From assembly GCA_010094045.1 (NCBI GenBank), contig ML986587.1, forward strand, positions 372,001 to 436,000: a stretch of 64,000 bases of DNA, read 5' to 3'. How positions within the stretch are numbered: position 1 is the first letter of the stretch; every line of letters starts with the position of its first letter. Of the stretch, positions 54,675 through 64,000 are shown piece after piece. A program made the translations under genes and the position numbers. The notes below the pieces were generated by a model, which saw only the letters and a program-made list of their open reading frames with translations, did not search any database and was not told where the DNA came from. The DNA comes from Lojkania enalia (lineage: Eukaryota; Ascomycota; Dothideomycetes; Pleosporales).

Positions 54675-56697
54675 TTATTTGAGTTTATAGAAAGCCTTTC
54701 CGTGCTCATCTAAATACTCCACTGGTGTTCCTTCCCTGCTTCTCCTCCCTAACAACTTGAATTTTCTTACGAGGGTGTCCATCGAGTCGGATGGAGATAG
54801 CAATTTGCGCTGTGACCTTAACCTTCGGTCCGACTCTACGTGTTCGCCGTCTTCGTCGTCATCTCTTGCATCATAATCATCATTTTCTTCGTCGTTTTTG
54901 TCGTCTTGCTCCTGCTCGGCTTGCTCCCCGTCCTCGTCTTCGTACCCGTCGTTCTCCTTTTTATCTCCTCCTATATCTGAGTTGAACTGGTCCTCTTCAT
55001 CCGTAGGCATCCATATTTCGGATGATTCATCTTCACTAGTTTCATCTTCAGAGGATTCATCGAAGCCCCATCTTTTTTTGGCTTTTGCAATCTCATTTGC
55101 TATACTCTGTCTAACCTCCTCAAATGCCCAATTCAACATGTTTTGAACAACTCGTTGCAGCATCATAACGCCCCACGTCAACTCCATTGAAGTGGCCCAA
55201 ATGCAGACCATCCTGATTAATTTCTGTTTCGTTGAGTATATAGATTGCCTAAAAGCGGAAGAAACTCACCGGCTTAGAGCGCCGATTTCTAAAGGTAAGC
55301 CATAACCTCACTGTGGGTCCGATGCAAGTGAACGCGAGGATAACCTTATACTTACTCTCTCCTGCAGCAACGGCTAGGGCTTCTCTCAGCTCCAGTGCAC
55401 ATGCGCTTCCATTAGCGGCCTGGCAATAGCAAAATTTGTCCTTGTCATCGAGACCGTGCTTAGCCTCAACGATGGCCCACGGATAGCAGAGAAGATCTTT
55501 TGATGTCCATCTCTTCTTTGTTCCAGGTCTTGAAGAAGTATTATTGGGTGTCCATTTGTCCAGTCTCTTGGTCGGCGTTGATGGTAGTCCATTGGCCGGT
55601 GTTGCCGGAAGACTCTTGGTCGGTGTGGATAGAAGATTGTTGGTCGGTATGGATAGAAGGTTGTTGGTCGGTGTGGATAGAAGACTGTTGGTCGGTGTGG
55701 ATAGAAGACTCTTGGTCGGCGTGGATAGAAGACTGTTGGTCGGCGTGGATAGAAGACTCTTGGTCGGTGTGGATAGAAGACTGTTGGTCGATGTGGATAG
55801 AAGACTCTTGGTCGGTGTGGATAGAAGACTCTTGGTCGGTGTCGATGGAAGACTCTTACCCGGCGTCGATAGAAGACTCTTGGCCGGCGCTGATGGCAGA
55901 TCATTGGATATGCTGTAACGTAATCTACCTAGGGTATTGAGCGAAAAGTTCTGTGAGTTCCCAAAAAGATCGCTACCATCCTCTAATGTTGATTCGAGAA
56001 TTGGAAACCCGTAAGTTAAATCTGGCTTTGGTCCTGTCAGCTTGGTAATTGTAGGGTTCGGATTTTTCCGGGAAGAAAAGTAGTCCCAATGCATATTCTC
56101 CTCTCTAATCCAGTCAGCGGTAGGGCATTAAGGGTGACTTAACAGCTACCCACAGCGCCCATCTTTTGGTACGTTCCCTAGACAGGGTGAGAAACTACTA
56201 AACCGACGTGGAGTGGGAACGTCATACTCTTCGGTACTAGGATCTTGGTAGACCTGTTCGAAGGTTCTAAAGAAATAGTCTTTGAAGAAATCCATCCAAC
56301 GTGGTTCATGCGCTTTACTATTCCTTAATTTCGTAGCCTCCATAGCAATTCTGCGACTATTGTCGACATTTTTACCAAGGGATTTGTATGCCTCTCGTGG
56401 ACGACGTTCATAACTCGACCGTCCTACATACGTATTTTCGGGAGGTAGGACGGACCAGTTCTCCTTTCTCACATTTTCACCATCTTTCCTTGACCTCACA
56501 AAGTACCTATAATCATTTTCAAATAAATGTTTAGAGTCTTCTGGGATATGGATGTCGAAATTCAAGAGGCGGTTTTGTAAATCCTGACATTTTCGAGGGA
56601 GCGATTCTGGGCTGGCAATTACTTCATCAAAGATAATCTTGTGCTTCTTGAGAAGTTCTTCACTCAGTTTCGGTTTTTCAGTCTTATTTTTCACCAT
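54675..56697 (-). CDS. Fungal protein with nuclease-like core and octapeptide repeats
   Basis: The exons are 56697-56150, 56104-55270 and 55223-54675 (introns 45 and 46 nt), giving 643 residues; the frame is continuous. The first exon carries a fungal-type helical region (DYRYFVRSRKDGENVRKENW, WMDFFKDYFFRTFEQVYQDP). Exon 2 has the lead-in PKPDLTYGFPI and then 14 repeats of an eight-residue unit (consensus LLSTPTKS, about residues 252-363). DLLCYPWAIVEAKHG follows at about 388-402, then FCYCQAANGSACALELREAL. The strand-E-x-K pattern after PDLTYG is typical of PD-(D/E)XK nuclease-fold domains common in fungal accessory proteins. Exon 3 continues with MVCIWATSMELTWGV and ends in a very acidic stretch (DEENDDYDARDDDEDGE). 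Function is unknown; the nuclease-fold assignment is inference from motif spacing. An accessory, fast-changing gene is likely. Confidence 0.72.
55561..55896 (-). repeat. 24-bp minisatellite, 14 copies, coding
   Basis: Fourteen consecutive 24-base units, without any insertion or deletion, encode the octapeptide repeat of the 54675-56697 gene. The central units (about 55609-55824) differ by one or two bases (CTC/GTT, TGTGG/CGTGG/TATGG); the outer units are more diverged. Because the unit is a multiple of three and lacks stops, two plus-strand frames are also open across it. Confidence 0.95.
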
Positions 56698-58259
56698 GTC
56701 GTCCGGAGCTAAAGAACAACGCAGGGATCTAAAAACGAAGAAATGTCTGAACTCAAATGAGGGCCAAAGCAAGATTAAAATCGCAATTTCAATTGCTGCA
56801 GCTGTACGTTACTAACTGATATGTATATTTGGAAAAAAAAAAAAAAAGCCAAGCAGAAGCGAGAGCTGAGAGTCGTCGAGCCATACACAGCGAATCGATC
56901 CTGCAGCAATATTCTGTTCCTTTCAACTGGGGCAATATAAGATTAGCAGCTAGCTCCTGACCTGATATGGAAAATGCACAGGCTCGGACTACTAACTTTA
57001 CTGTTTTCCACCTGCTCCAATAGGAAATACGAGGAATTGAAGACAAGGGTGTTTTGACCAGCACATGGTCCGTACGTAGACATGAATGTCTTGTTGAAAC
57101 GCCTCTCCTGCAGTAATATATGGAACGGATTCGCTGCATTGCCGCGTTATACCGTATTAAGCGCTGAAGCCCCTGGTTTCTCGTACTCGCTGTCGGAAGT
57201 GACGACGCCCGATCGGCAGAACTCATGTTCACCCCGTCTATTACGACTAACCCAACTCCACGACCAGATAAACAACCTTGTAATCATGTTTGAAACTGGC
57301 TATATTTGCCGAAAGGAAGCGGCGAAGCTGTAACATCACCCCATAATTCTCATCTCTCTTTCGAAACCGTGATTCTGGGACTGGTATTAGCTATGCAACA
57401 TATCCGTATCTGCAAATTAGGAAGCTCACAGTTTTCCGTTGAGGTGTGTCAGGACCTGTTGCGAATAAATAATCAAACGTTAAATTTTTACATGCCCTTA
57501 ATAGAAACGAGGCTATCACAGCTCATTGGAGGCATGGCCTATGCGGCGTAGAACGGGGGAGAGACCGCAGCTAGTGAGCGGTGGTCGGAAAGTCTCGATC
57601 CTTCCGGCTCCGGTTTGCTGATTTTGTGTCTATTTTCCTATCTTATTGCAGCTTCTGGTGTTCATCTTAATTCTCATGTGCGCAGTGTTCGATTACACTT
57701 AACCCTAGGCAACTAGACTCACAAGTACCTAGATACTAGCTAAAAATGTCTTTAACATTAGAAATCGGACGAGGAAGGGTAACTAGGCGCATTCCTAAAG
57801 CTAGGAAGCAGCATTGAGAGGCAGGCGCTTTAACTCGGCCATCGTGCACAATAGGCTTCTTCGGACACAACCTAAGAACCATGTTACGTGATAGCAGCGT
57901 CTCGTCAATGAAAGGCAGGATAAATTGATCGAATAGCTTCTGAGGGGATAAGAAAGGAACGAAGGATCCATCAAAGAAGTCGAAAGAGACTCAGGCTAAA
58001 TCGGAACTAAACTACATTCCCACCTAGCCATATTTCGCAAAGACCAACGCTAGCAAATGACACAGACTTAAAAACAGCATCAAAGCTGTATAATTCGGAA
58101 AAAGGTCTTACCAAATTTTAATAGTAGAATTCCCATAGAAGTACACAACGTCTTCTGGGCTGTGATAAAGAAACCCAAATCTATCAGCCAATCGATGAAA
58201 ACTTTGCTACGCACCAACCCAATGCATCTCAAACAGCACATAATATAATTTCTAGGATT
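56698..58259. other. Intergenic, nothing identified
   Basis: A run of 15 A lies at 56833-56847. Short frames at 56789-57232 (minus) and 57082-57551 (plus) have no domain. The remainder shows no open frame of interest. Confidence 0.5.
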
Positions 58260-60308
58260 CTAGTGTCTTCTTCGTGTATCTTGTTGCGATAAAGGGACCA
58301 GGGCAATATCAGCTTCCGTGTCCTGGCGCACTGGTGGCGGGAACGTCTCTTCACTACTTTCATTGATTGTCGTTTGCCGCCTCAAGTTCAGTCCGATCCG
58401 TGTCGGCTCTGCCTCTACTCCGGTAGATGCTCGCGACAACGCAGGTGAGTCCTGATTAGCCTCCTCTGGTGTCTTTGGTCCTGATAGCGATTCCGTGGAA
58501 CTTGAATTTCCAGGATTGGTCGATTGCGGCTCCTCAATTTGCCTACGAAGTATTGGCAATTTTTTATAGACACGATATAAAGCGGCAGCAACCCTGTAGG
58601 ACAAAGGGAGCATGAGCAACTGAAGGGCGAAGATCGAGAAAATGTCGGCCAAAAGGGGGTAAAGTACACCGCCAACAATTAGGAATGTGGAGTCGACACC
58701 TAGCACGATACCCACAGGCAATTTATTGAGTACCGCATAAAATCGGAGAGCATTCAAGTCAGTCGAATTTTTGCGATTCAAAACGAGAGAAGTATCGTCT
58801 CTGTACCGCTGGGTCTCGCGAATGTTCATTTGATCCTGTTGTCCTGGGTCTTCCTGGGAACTTCGGTATCGAGATGAAACCCGAGACTCTATTATCATTA
58901 GCTAACCCAGTTTGTTAGGCTACATTGGGACTGACCGTTGTAAATTTCAGCTGCAGCTAGCGCAGGAAGCACTAGAATAGTTAGGGCAGCCACCTGTCCA
59001 AACCCTAGATCTTGATTCTTTTTAGACACCTGTACAGAAGTTACCCAAATTGTAGCAATTGTTAGGGAAATTCCTCCTAGTAAAAAGTAGAGGAACTGTG
59101 GAAAGTTTGCGAGGAATGATCGAGGATACCATGCCAATGGAAATTGAAATCTCTTTTCGTAACTTGCGTTGGCTTTACTCAGAATGACTCGCCATTGTGG
59201 GTCAGGTATTTTACGGTACTTCTTTGCCTTGGAAGTTGGGAATCTCAGCAAAATCTTTGTCCATAGCATATCCTCGAAAGAATCGTTTGTAGCAGGATTG
59301 GTAAAGAAGCTCCTCATATGTTGAATATATCGAAATGAAATATAGAGTAGTACTAGAGATCTTAGCCATATTTGGGTTACGGAAACGAAACGCGGCTTTT
59401 TAGTAAAGACGCATTGTAACGTCGACACTGAATTCAGGTTTGAGGGGAATTCCGTCGGATTAATCCCCGCCGCGACATTCACAGCCTGGATAAATGCAAG
59501 AAGTACCAAAAAGGCAGAGATTCCAATGACTCTCAAGTTCCGAACAACGGGATGGTTATACATGTACTCTCGTAGGACTCCAAGAGTAGTAAGATGCGTG
59601 GTCGCCGAGAACCAGACCAGGCATGTTACGATGCGAAATTCGAATAATGACATGGTACACCGATTTGCAAGGGTAGCAACCACTGCTGCTATGCCGGTGA
59701 CGAGCTGTTGGTCGCTGAGAGCTAGGACGAATCGAGTGATGGCCTCCACCCGTTGGTGTCGCGACATGGAGCCTGGTGGGTCATTCAATGGCTGTTGTGT
59801 CGATCCGGCTATTCTTCGAAGAACAAAAGTCTTGACGGAGAGCCAGAGACGCCTGATCCCAGGGAAAAACTTTGTTGCAAGGTAGGTCTTCTGATACCAA
59901 CGGATAACGTCCACATCGTGCTTAGAAAGGACAGTTTCCGGAAGGGAGTCCGTTGCATATCCCCATAGAATTGCGATGAAAGTTATAAGTGCGTTCAAAA
60001 AGAATGATACTAGAATCTACATCGGATCAGTTAGCAGGCAGGCTATCAAATCGGAGCAACAGCCGGACCCCAATACCTGCAATGTCAGGGTCAACATCAA
60101 CCTGCATGACACAGCCACCCTCCCCGGATGAAGAATAGCATTGGTCACAGTTCAAAGAACTACCACAATTCCCCATACCGGTCGAGAAGAGAAGTGGAGA
60201 AGAGGTATCGTGAAGGGTCGGGAAGGGTTGGATCACTTCAGCCTTGGAATCCTCCATTCTCGCTAGAGATGTCAAATGAATCGAAACGAGTGCCAAGCGA
60301 AACGACAT
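58260..60308 (-). CDS. Uncharacterised fungal multi-pass membrane protein
   Basis: The exons are 60308-60069, 60016-58936 and 58888-58260 (introns 52 and 47 nt), giving 649 residues; frame arithmetic holds. Exon 1 starts with a possible signal segment and has a short cysteine cluster (GNCGSSLNCDQC) before the first helix (DIAGIGILVSFFLNALITF). Exon 2 encodes about seven hydrophobic helices, among them VTGIAAVVATLANRC, LRVIGISAFLVLLAFIQAV and FLYFLLGGISLTIATIWVT, with conserved-looking aromatic pairs (RFYAVLN in exon 3). Exon 3 adds a final pair of helices and a hydrophilic Ser/Thr/Pro tail. The first intron has a GTCCGG donor, weaker than the others, and intron 2 uses GTCAGT. The fold matches a large family of fungal membrane proteins of unknown role; I can give no function. 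Confidence 0.75.
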
Positions 60309-60663
60309 GGCCTAACCATGAACGATGAAGCCTATTCGTCAGTCTAGGCGCCCAAGCGATGATGCAGCGCGATCTAAGCGTAGAACCCGACCCGTGAAAG
60401 TCATTCGTATCTAACATAACTTTGCGCGTTGTCCATCTCGTTGTATAGGCATCTTAAAAAATGCTGGAAGTAGAAAAGGAGTTATCTATAATATCGGCCT
60501 ACTCCGCCTACACTGACCTATGTGATGATTCGCTATTTTTCTTGCAACCATGTGACGTGCTGGTATATATATTGGGGTCGATACCGTCAAAAATAATATC
60601 ATTCATCTACTCAAACAGCGACTAATTGTAAGCCTCAATTATCATCTAACACATCCTTTAGAT
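60309..60663. other. Intergenic, promoter of the membrane protein
   Basis: The spacer is 355 bp. No additional gene is visible; the far end is the 3' flank of the reductase gene. Confidence 0.6.
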
Positions 60664-61779
60664 CTACTCCTTGGTTAGATCTGCAATCTGCAGCACAGCC
60701 TTTCCAAAGTTTTCTCCCTTCAGCATTCCTAGGAAACCGTCAATGGCGTTGTCAATACCAACCGTGACGCTTAGTTGAGCTTTAAACGTGCCGTCCGCAA
60801 GCCATTTTTGTAACTTCTCTTGATGCTCTTTGATGTATTTGGGTCCCATGTTTGCGTCACCAACAATGAAGCCTCGAATAGTGAGACGCTTGCCAACGAC
60901 CATTCCAAGATTTCGAATGGGATATAGCTCGTCCGGTTGAAGATTGTATTGGGATATCATTCCACAAGCAACTGTGCTAGTCAGTATACTTGCATGAATT
61001 CGCATTTATTGTAGCCACTTACTGATTCTCCCGAAGTTGTTCATGGCATTGATGGCAGCCTCAAGCTGCTCACCGCCCACATTCTCGAAGTAGATGTCTA
61101 TCCCTTGAGGCGCTAGTCGAGCGAGGGCATCGGCGGGCTTCTCTTTTTTGTAGTTGAAGCCACCGTCAAAGCCTAGCTCTTTCAGAATGAATTCGAGCTT
61201 CTTGTCATCTCCGACGCTGCCAATGACTTTGAGGCCCTCATGCTTCGCCAGCTGCCCTACAAGCTGGCCGACGGCTCCACTCGCAGCAGAGACAAAGATA
61301 GTTTCATCCTTGTTCGGCTGACCAATCTCATAGAAAGATGACCAGGCGGTCAATCCCGGCATTCCAAGCGGACCAAGAAAAAACTTTGGATCGAGATTGT
61401 ACGGATTCTCAAGTTTCCTTGCGTTTCCTACGAAATCATTCCCTAAAGCCGAAAACTCCTCTATCGGCGATGTGTCTGACGAGATGATAACGTCACCTGG
61501 TGAGAATTTTGACGTGTCCGATTTCATAACCTTCATTATCATTCGGTTTTTAATGGGTTGTCCAAGGTCGAATGCAGGGGCGTAGCTTTTGACGTGCGCC
61601 GGGCGCATCCTGCCCCGCTGGTAAGGGTCCAAAGAAGCATAGTAATTTTTGACGGTGACGCCGCCCTCTGGAGGCTCCTGGTCGACATCGAAGCCTCGAT
61701 CCTCAATAACTAGGTCCTGTCCTGGGACCGGCCAGCCATTGGGGACGCTCTTGAATATGACGCCCTTGTTTTGGACCAT
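60664..61779 (-). CDS. NADP-dependent alkenal/alkenone reductase (MDR family)
   Basis: This is a zinc-independent medium-chain reductase of the leukotriene B4 dehydrogenase/prostaglandin reductase type. It reduces the C=C bond of reactive alkenals and alkenones with NADPH. The exons are 61779-61023 and 60971-60664 (51-nt intron, GTAAGT donor, CAG acceptor), giving 354 residues, the normal family length. Seen in order: LDPYQRGRMRP near residue 50, GMPGLTAWSSFYEIG near 140, the Rossmann motif VSAASGAVGQLVGQLAKHEG near 160, FNYKKEKPADALARLAPQGI, and IDIYFENVGGEQLEAAINAM. After the intron come RIIACGMISQYN and, at the C-terminus, ENFGKAVLQIADLTKE. No structural zinc cysteine cluster is present, as expected. 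The start is the only plausible ATG. Confidence 0.93.
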
Positions 61780-62849
61780 GACGGTGTTACAACGACAAGC
61801 ACTTGTGATACGAGGCGGGGTATATGAGATGAGGCTGGTTAGAACAAGAACAATGAAAAATAGAAACCGCAGCAGTGATGTTTGGGAAATGCAATTCTAG
61901 GTATTTCAGTAAGCTTTATACAACCCCACTAGTGCCACAGCTGATAAATGTGAAATCATTTCCTTGGTAAACGGGCGATTGCATCATGATTAATGAAGCA
62001 ACCACAGACCCTCATATGGTTCTATCCCGGTCACACCGAGCGACTTCGCTAGTGAGTGCCCTGTTTGCCTCGAACAGGGGCGATTCGCGATTGGCCCATA
62101 GCTACAGATACACGCGAGACTGAAAAGTTCTTCGCATGTTTCGGATCATCGTGGATCATGGTGGAGGTCGGCTTCAGTGCTAGAAGGGGGCAAACTTCCG
62201 GGTATGCCTCGGCTCGCCGTTGCACAACAGCATGATATTAGTAATTGCGAGTAATTGCATCCTCATCGACGAGAATGAGGAGCTTCAAAGAAATTTTGTA
62301 AAAAGGGTAAAGCCCCAGATTCGGAGCTCGCCAGGAATATTGTCCATACTTGACCTCTCCATTTGTAGCGGTTCTCGATTGGGGGGGGGGGTTATAGGGC
62401 ACACGACGCGGCTAGCGTGCTCGGTGGAATGGAGAGATTCAAGCTCCCAAATCCGATTTGGTTGTGAAATATAGAAAGTAAAAGATGCATAAGACATTAC
62501 GGCAGGCAAACATTGTAAAACTAGTACCGGATATCGGACACGGATTTCAGCCTTAGACGAAGGTTACGCGATCATCCTCTACAAATTGACGGCCCTTTTC
62601 GCAAGCCAAATTCTAATAAATCTTGGTGTATGGCCTCGCATGTAACGAGTGAATACTGTGAATCGGCTCACTGTGCTCAAGTTTTTGTGAGAAGACTTGG
62701 AGAAAATCTCTGTTCCTAGCCACCCAACAAAGGTTGCTCGCTCTACCAGACCATTCACCCTCCAGTCCGGGTTTAAAATGTAGGACTCAATAGTTAAAAA
62801 TAAAATCCACAGGCAAAAAAACGGCGTAACGCACACCCTGGATAGAAAA
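61780..62849. other. Intergenic, nothing identified
   Basis: This holds the promoter of the reductase and the 3' flank of the tRNA. A run of 11 G lies at 62381-62391. A minus-strand frame at 62579-62890 overlaps the tRNA gene and is not credible as a protein. Confidence 0.55.
62846..62849 (-). terminator. RNA polymerase III terminator
   Basis: Four T residues follow the tRNA discriminator base on the minus strand, the normal minimal Pol III stop signal. Confidence 0.6.
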
Positions 62850-62936
62850 TGGTCAGTACGGGGGTCGAACCCGCGACCTTGGCGTATCAAGCAATAGCTA
62901 TTAGCACCACGCTCTAACCAACTGAGCTAACCGACC
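62850..62936 (-). tRNA. tRNA-Ile (anticodon AAU) with intron
   Basis: Read on the minus strand, the acceptor stem GGTCGGT pairs with ACTGACC. The D arm is TTAGCTCAGTTGG (also box A) and the T arm is GGGTTCGACCCC (box B). The anticodon stem TGGTG/CGCCA closes a loop CTAATAA with anticodon AAT. The loop is split after base 37 by an intron of about 13 nt (GCTATTGCTTGAT). The discriminator base is A and no CCA is encoded, as in eukaryotes. A T4 run follows just downstream on the minus strand (plus-strand AAAA at 62846-62849), serving as the Pol III terminator. Confidence 0.93.
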
Positions 62937-64000
62937 GAAGTTGACTTGTTATAGAAAATGTCGGAAATTATTCAATACATATTAATAAATAAATCTTGTC
63001 AGAAAAGATCCAGTATTTCTGGTGGCAGATAGTATCTTGAAGAGGGGCAGCCTTATCAGAATTTTCGTTCTAGATCTTAGTCCGTCCAATCACAATATGG
63101 CAAGAATGATCCGTAAACCCTGTAGCTTGATTAGTCGGTACATTCCTACAATTACATGTGGTGGTTTATCTCGTGTAAGAGCACATAATATTTTCTAACT
63201 TGCATTTTACTTCCATCTTATCCCCTACTATTAGTTCCGACAACTTGATTTCAAGACAAAAGAGCAGTTGACCAATTCAATCGGTTCGAGAAAATTATAG
63301 ATTAATACTAACTATGAATGAACAAGGTCTTGACACATCTACAGGCAGTCTTACAACTTCAAATTCAAAGACATCTTGCGAATATTCTCAGTGCAAGATA
63401 TTTCCATTCATATCCATATCCAGTTTCCTCAGTGTCACAAACCAGCATCTCGCAAATTACATAAATCTCCAACCAACAACTTAAGAACCATAAAAGAAAC
63501 TGCTAAATTTGCTTCGGTATCTGCGTCTTTAATCGCGTGAGGAATCACGCAATTGTCTAAGTTAGATTCCCTACCAAAAGGACTACACAAGACCCTTGCG
63601 ACTGCACCAAATTCACGTAACAACGAGATTATCATACACCACGCCCACACACCTCAAGCCAAACACGAAACCCCAACTCCACATACACAAACTCCCAAAC
63701 TCTCCCGATCAAAATTCCCAATCACCTCATAATAAGCCCCGCACCCCAAAAACTAGAAACCCTATTTGTAGCCTCTACAGTCGCATGATATCTCTATTAG
63801 CTCGACTAACCAAGAAAAGCAAAACTACCCCCCAAAGCCCCACAATGCTTTAAGAATGAGGGAAGAGGGAAGCGGTTTACACACACCTCGCGTTGAAATA
63901 AGCCGCTGCTTCCTAACGATTTACCGGGAAGGGGAAGGAAGGGTCGTTAAGAAAGAATTCCAGCAAGCGAGATGAACAACATTGAAGCAAACCAAACCCA
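62937..64000. other. Right-end region, nothing identified
   Basis: Upstream flank of the tRNA gene and then sequence without a supported gene to the window end. A plus-strand frame at 63596-63853 is Lys/Thr/Pro-rich and looks like chance open sequence. A gene could begin or end just beyond 64000. Confidence 0.5.

Noticed and set aside
55561..55896. Possible CRISPR array
   Set aside because: Units are contiguous 24-mers without unique spacers, lie inside an exon, and the DNA is eukaryotic.
55500..55940. Plus-strand frames with Trp/Val-rich repeats
   Set aside because: These are antisense readings of the 24-bp coding minisatellite; no start, splice or domain evidence.
62579..62890. Minus-strand protein overlapping the tRNA
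   Set aside because: It runs through the tRNA-Ile gene and has no domain.
1..64000. Secondary-metabolite cluster or defence-type gene system
   Set aside because: No polyketide synthase, NRPS, terpene cyclase, NLR or HET gene with a recognisable domain was seen; the accessory genes present are unrelated to each other.

Overview
The window is nuclear DNA of a filamentous ascomycete (Pezizomycotina). The evidence is the gene repertoire: a Nup2-type nucleoporin, Cdc20, Ngg1/Ada3, fungal-only DUF3176- and DUF7730-like families, and a mitochondrial D-lactate dehydrogenase. Introns are short (about 45-70 nt, GT..AG, with CTAAC/CTGAC-like branch sites), and a tRNA-Ile gene carries an intron. Genes lie on both strands with no operon logic. 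No genus can be named from the sequence alone.

Layout. 1-3.5 kb: no recognisable gene. 3.5-5.6 kb: concentrative nucleoside transporter (minus). 8.1-12.1 kb: Nup2-like nucleoporin (minus). 12.1-17.2 kb: decayed region holding the wreck of a CaiB/BaiF family III CoA-transferase and a GNAT acetyltransferase with a damaged 5' end. 17.3-20 kb: a divergent pair, an MBL-fold-like protein (minus) and a SPRY protein (plus). 22.3-23.6 kb: DUF7730/F-box-like protein. 25.0-26.4 kb: single-pass mucin-like membrane protein. 26.4-33 kb: a second decayed region with a half MFS transporter, a DUF3176 membrane protein carrying a nonsense codon, and an internally deleted Fot1/pogo-type transposon with intact inverted repeats and TA flanks. 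33.4-38 kb: Kelch-BTB protein and Cdc20, divergently transcribed from one 561-bp promoter. 38-41.6 kb: no supported gene, weak relics. 41.7-43.6 kb: D-lactate dehydrogenase. 44.5-45.8 kb: conserved-looking protein of unknown function. 47.5-48.2 kb: cupin with a one-base frameshift. 48.8-53.5 kb: Ngg1/Ada3 (minus) and a PA-TM-RING ubiquitin ligase (plus), divergent. 54.7-56.7 kb: unusual repeat-containing protein with a nuclease-like core. 58.3-60.3 kb: multi-pass membrane protein. 60.7-61.8 kb: alkenal/alkenone reductase. 62.9 kb: tRNA-Ile.

The genes do not form one pathway. Housekeeping genes (Nup2, Cdc20, Ngg1, Dld, tRNA) are interspersed with accessory and decaying genes. No secondary-metabolite cluster or defence island was found. 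The most notable material is the set of gene wrecks, the TIR-bounded element, and the protein with a 14 x 24-bp array that is open in several reading frames. Exon boundaries were read by eye from splice motifs and checked for frame arithmetic. They are predictions without transcript support.
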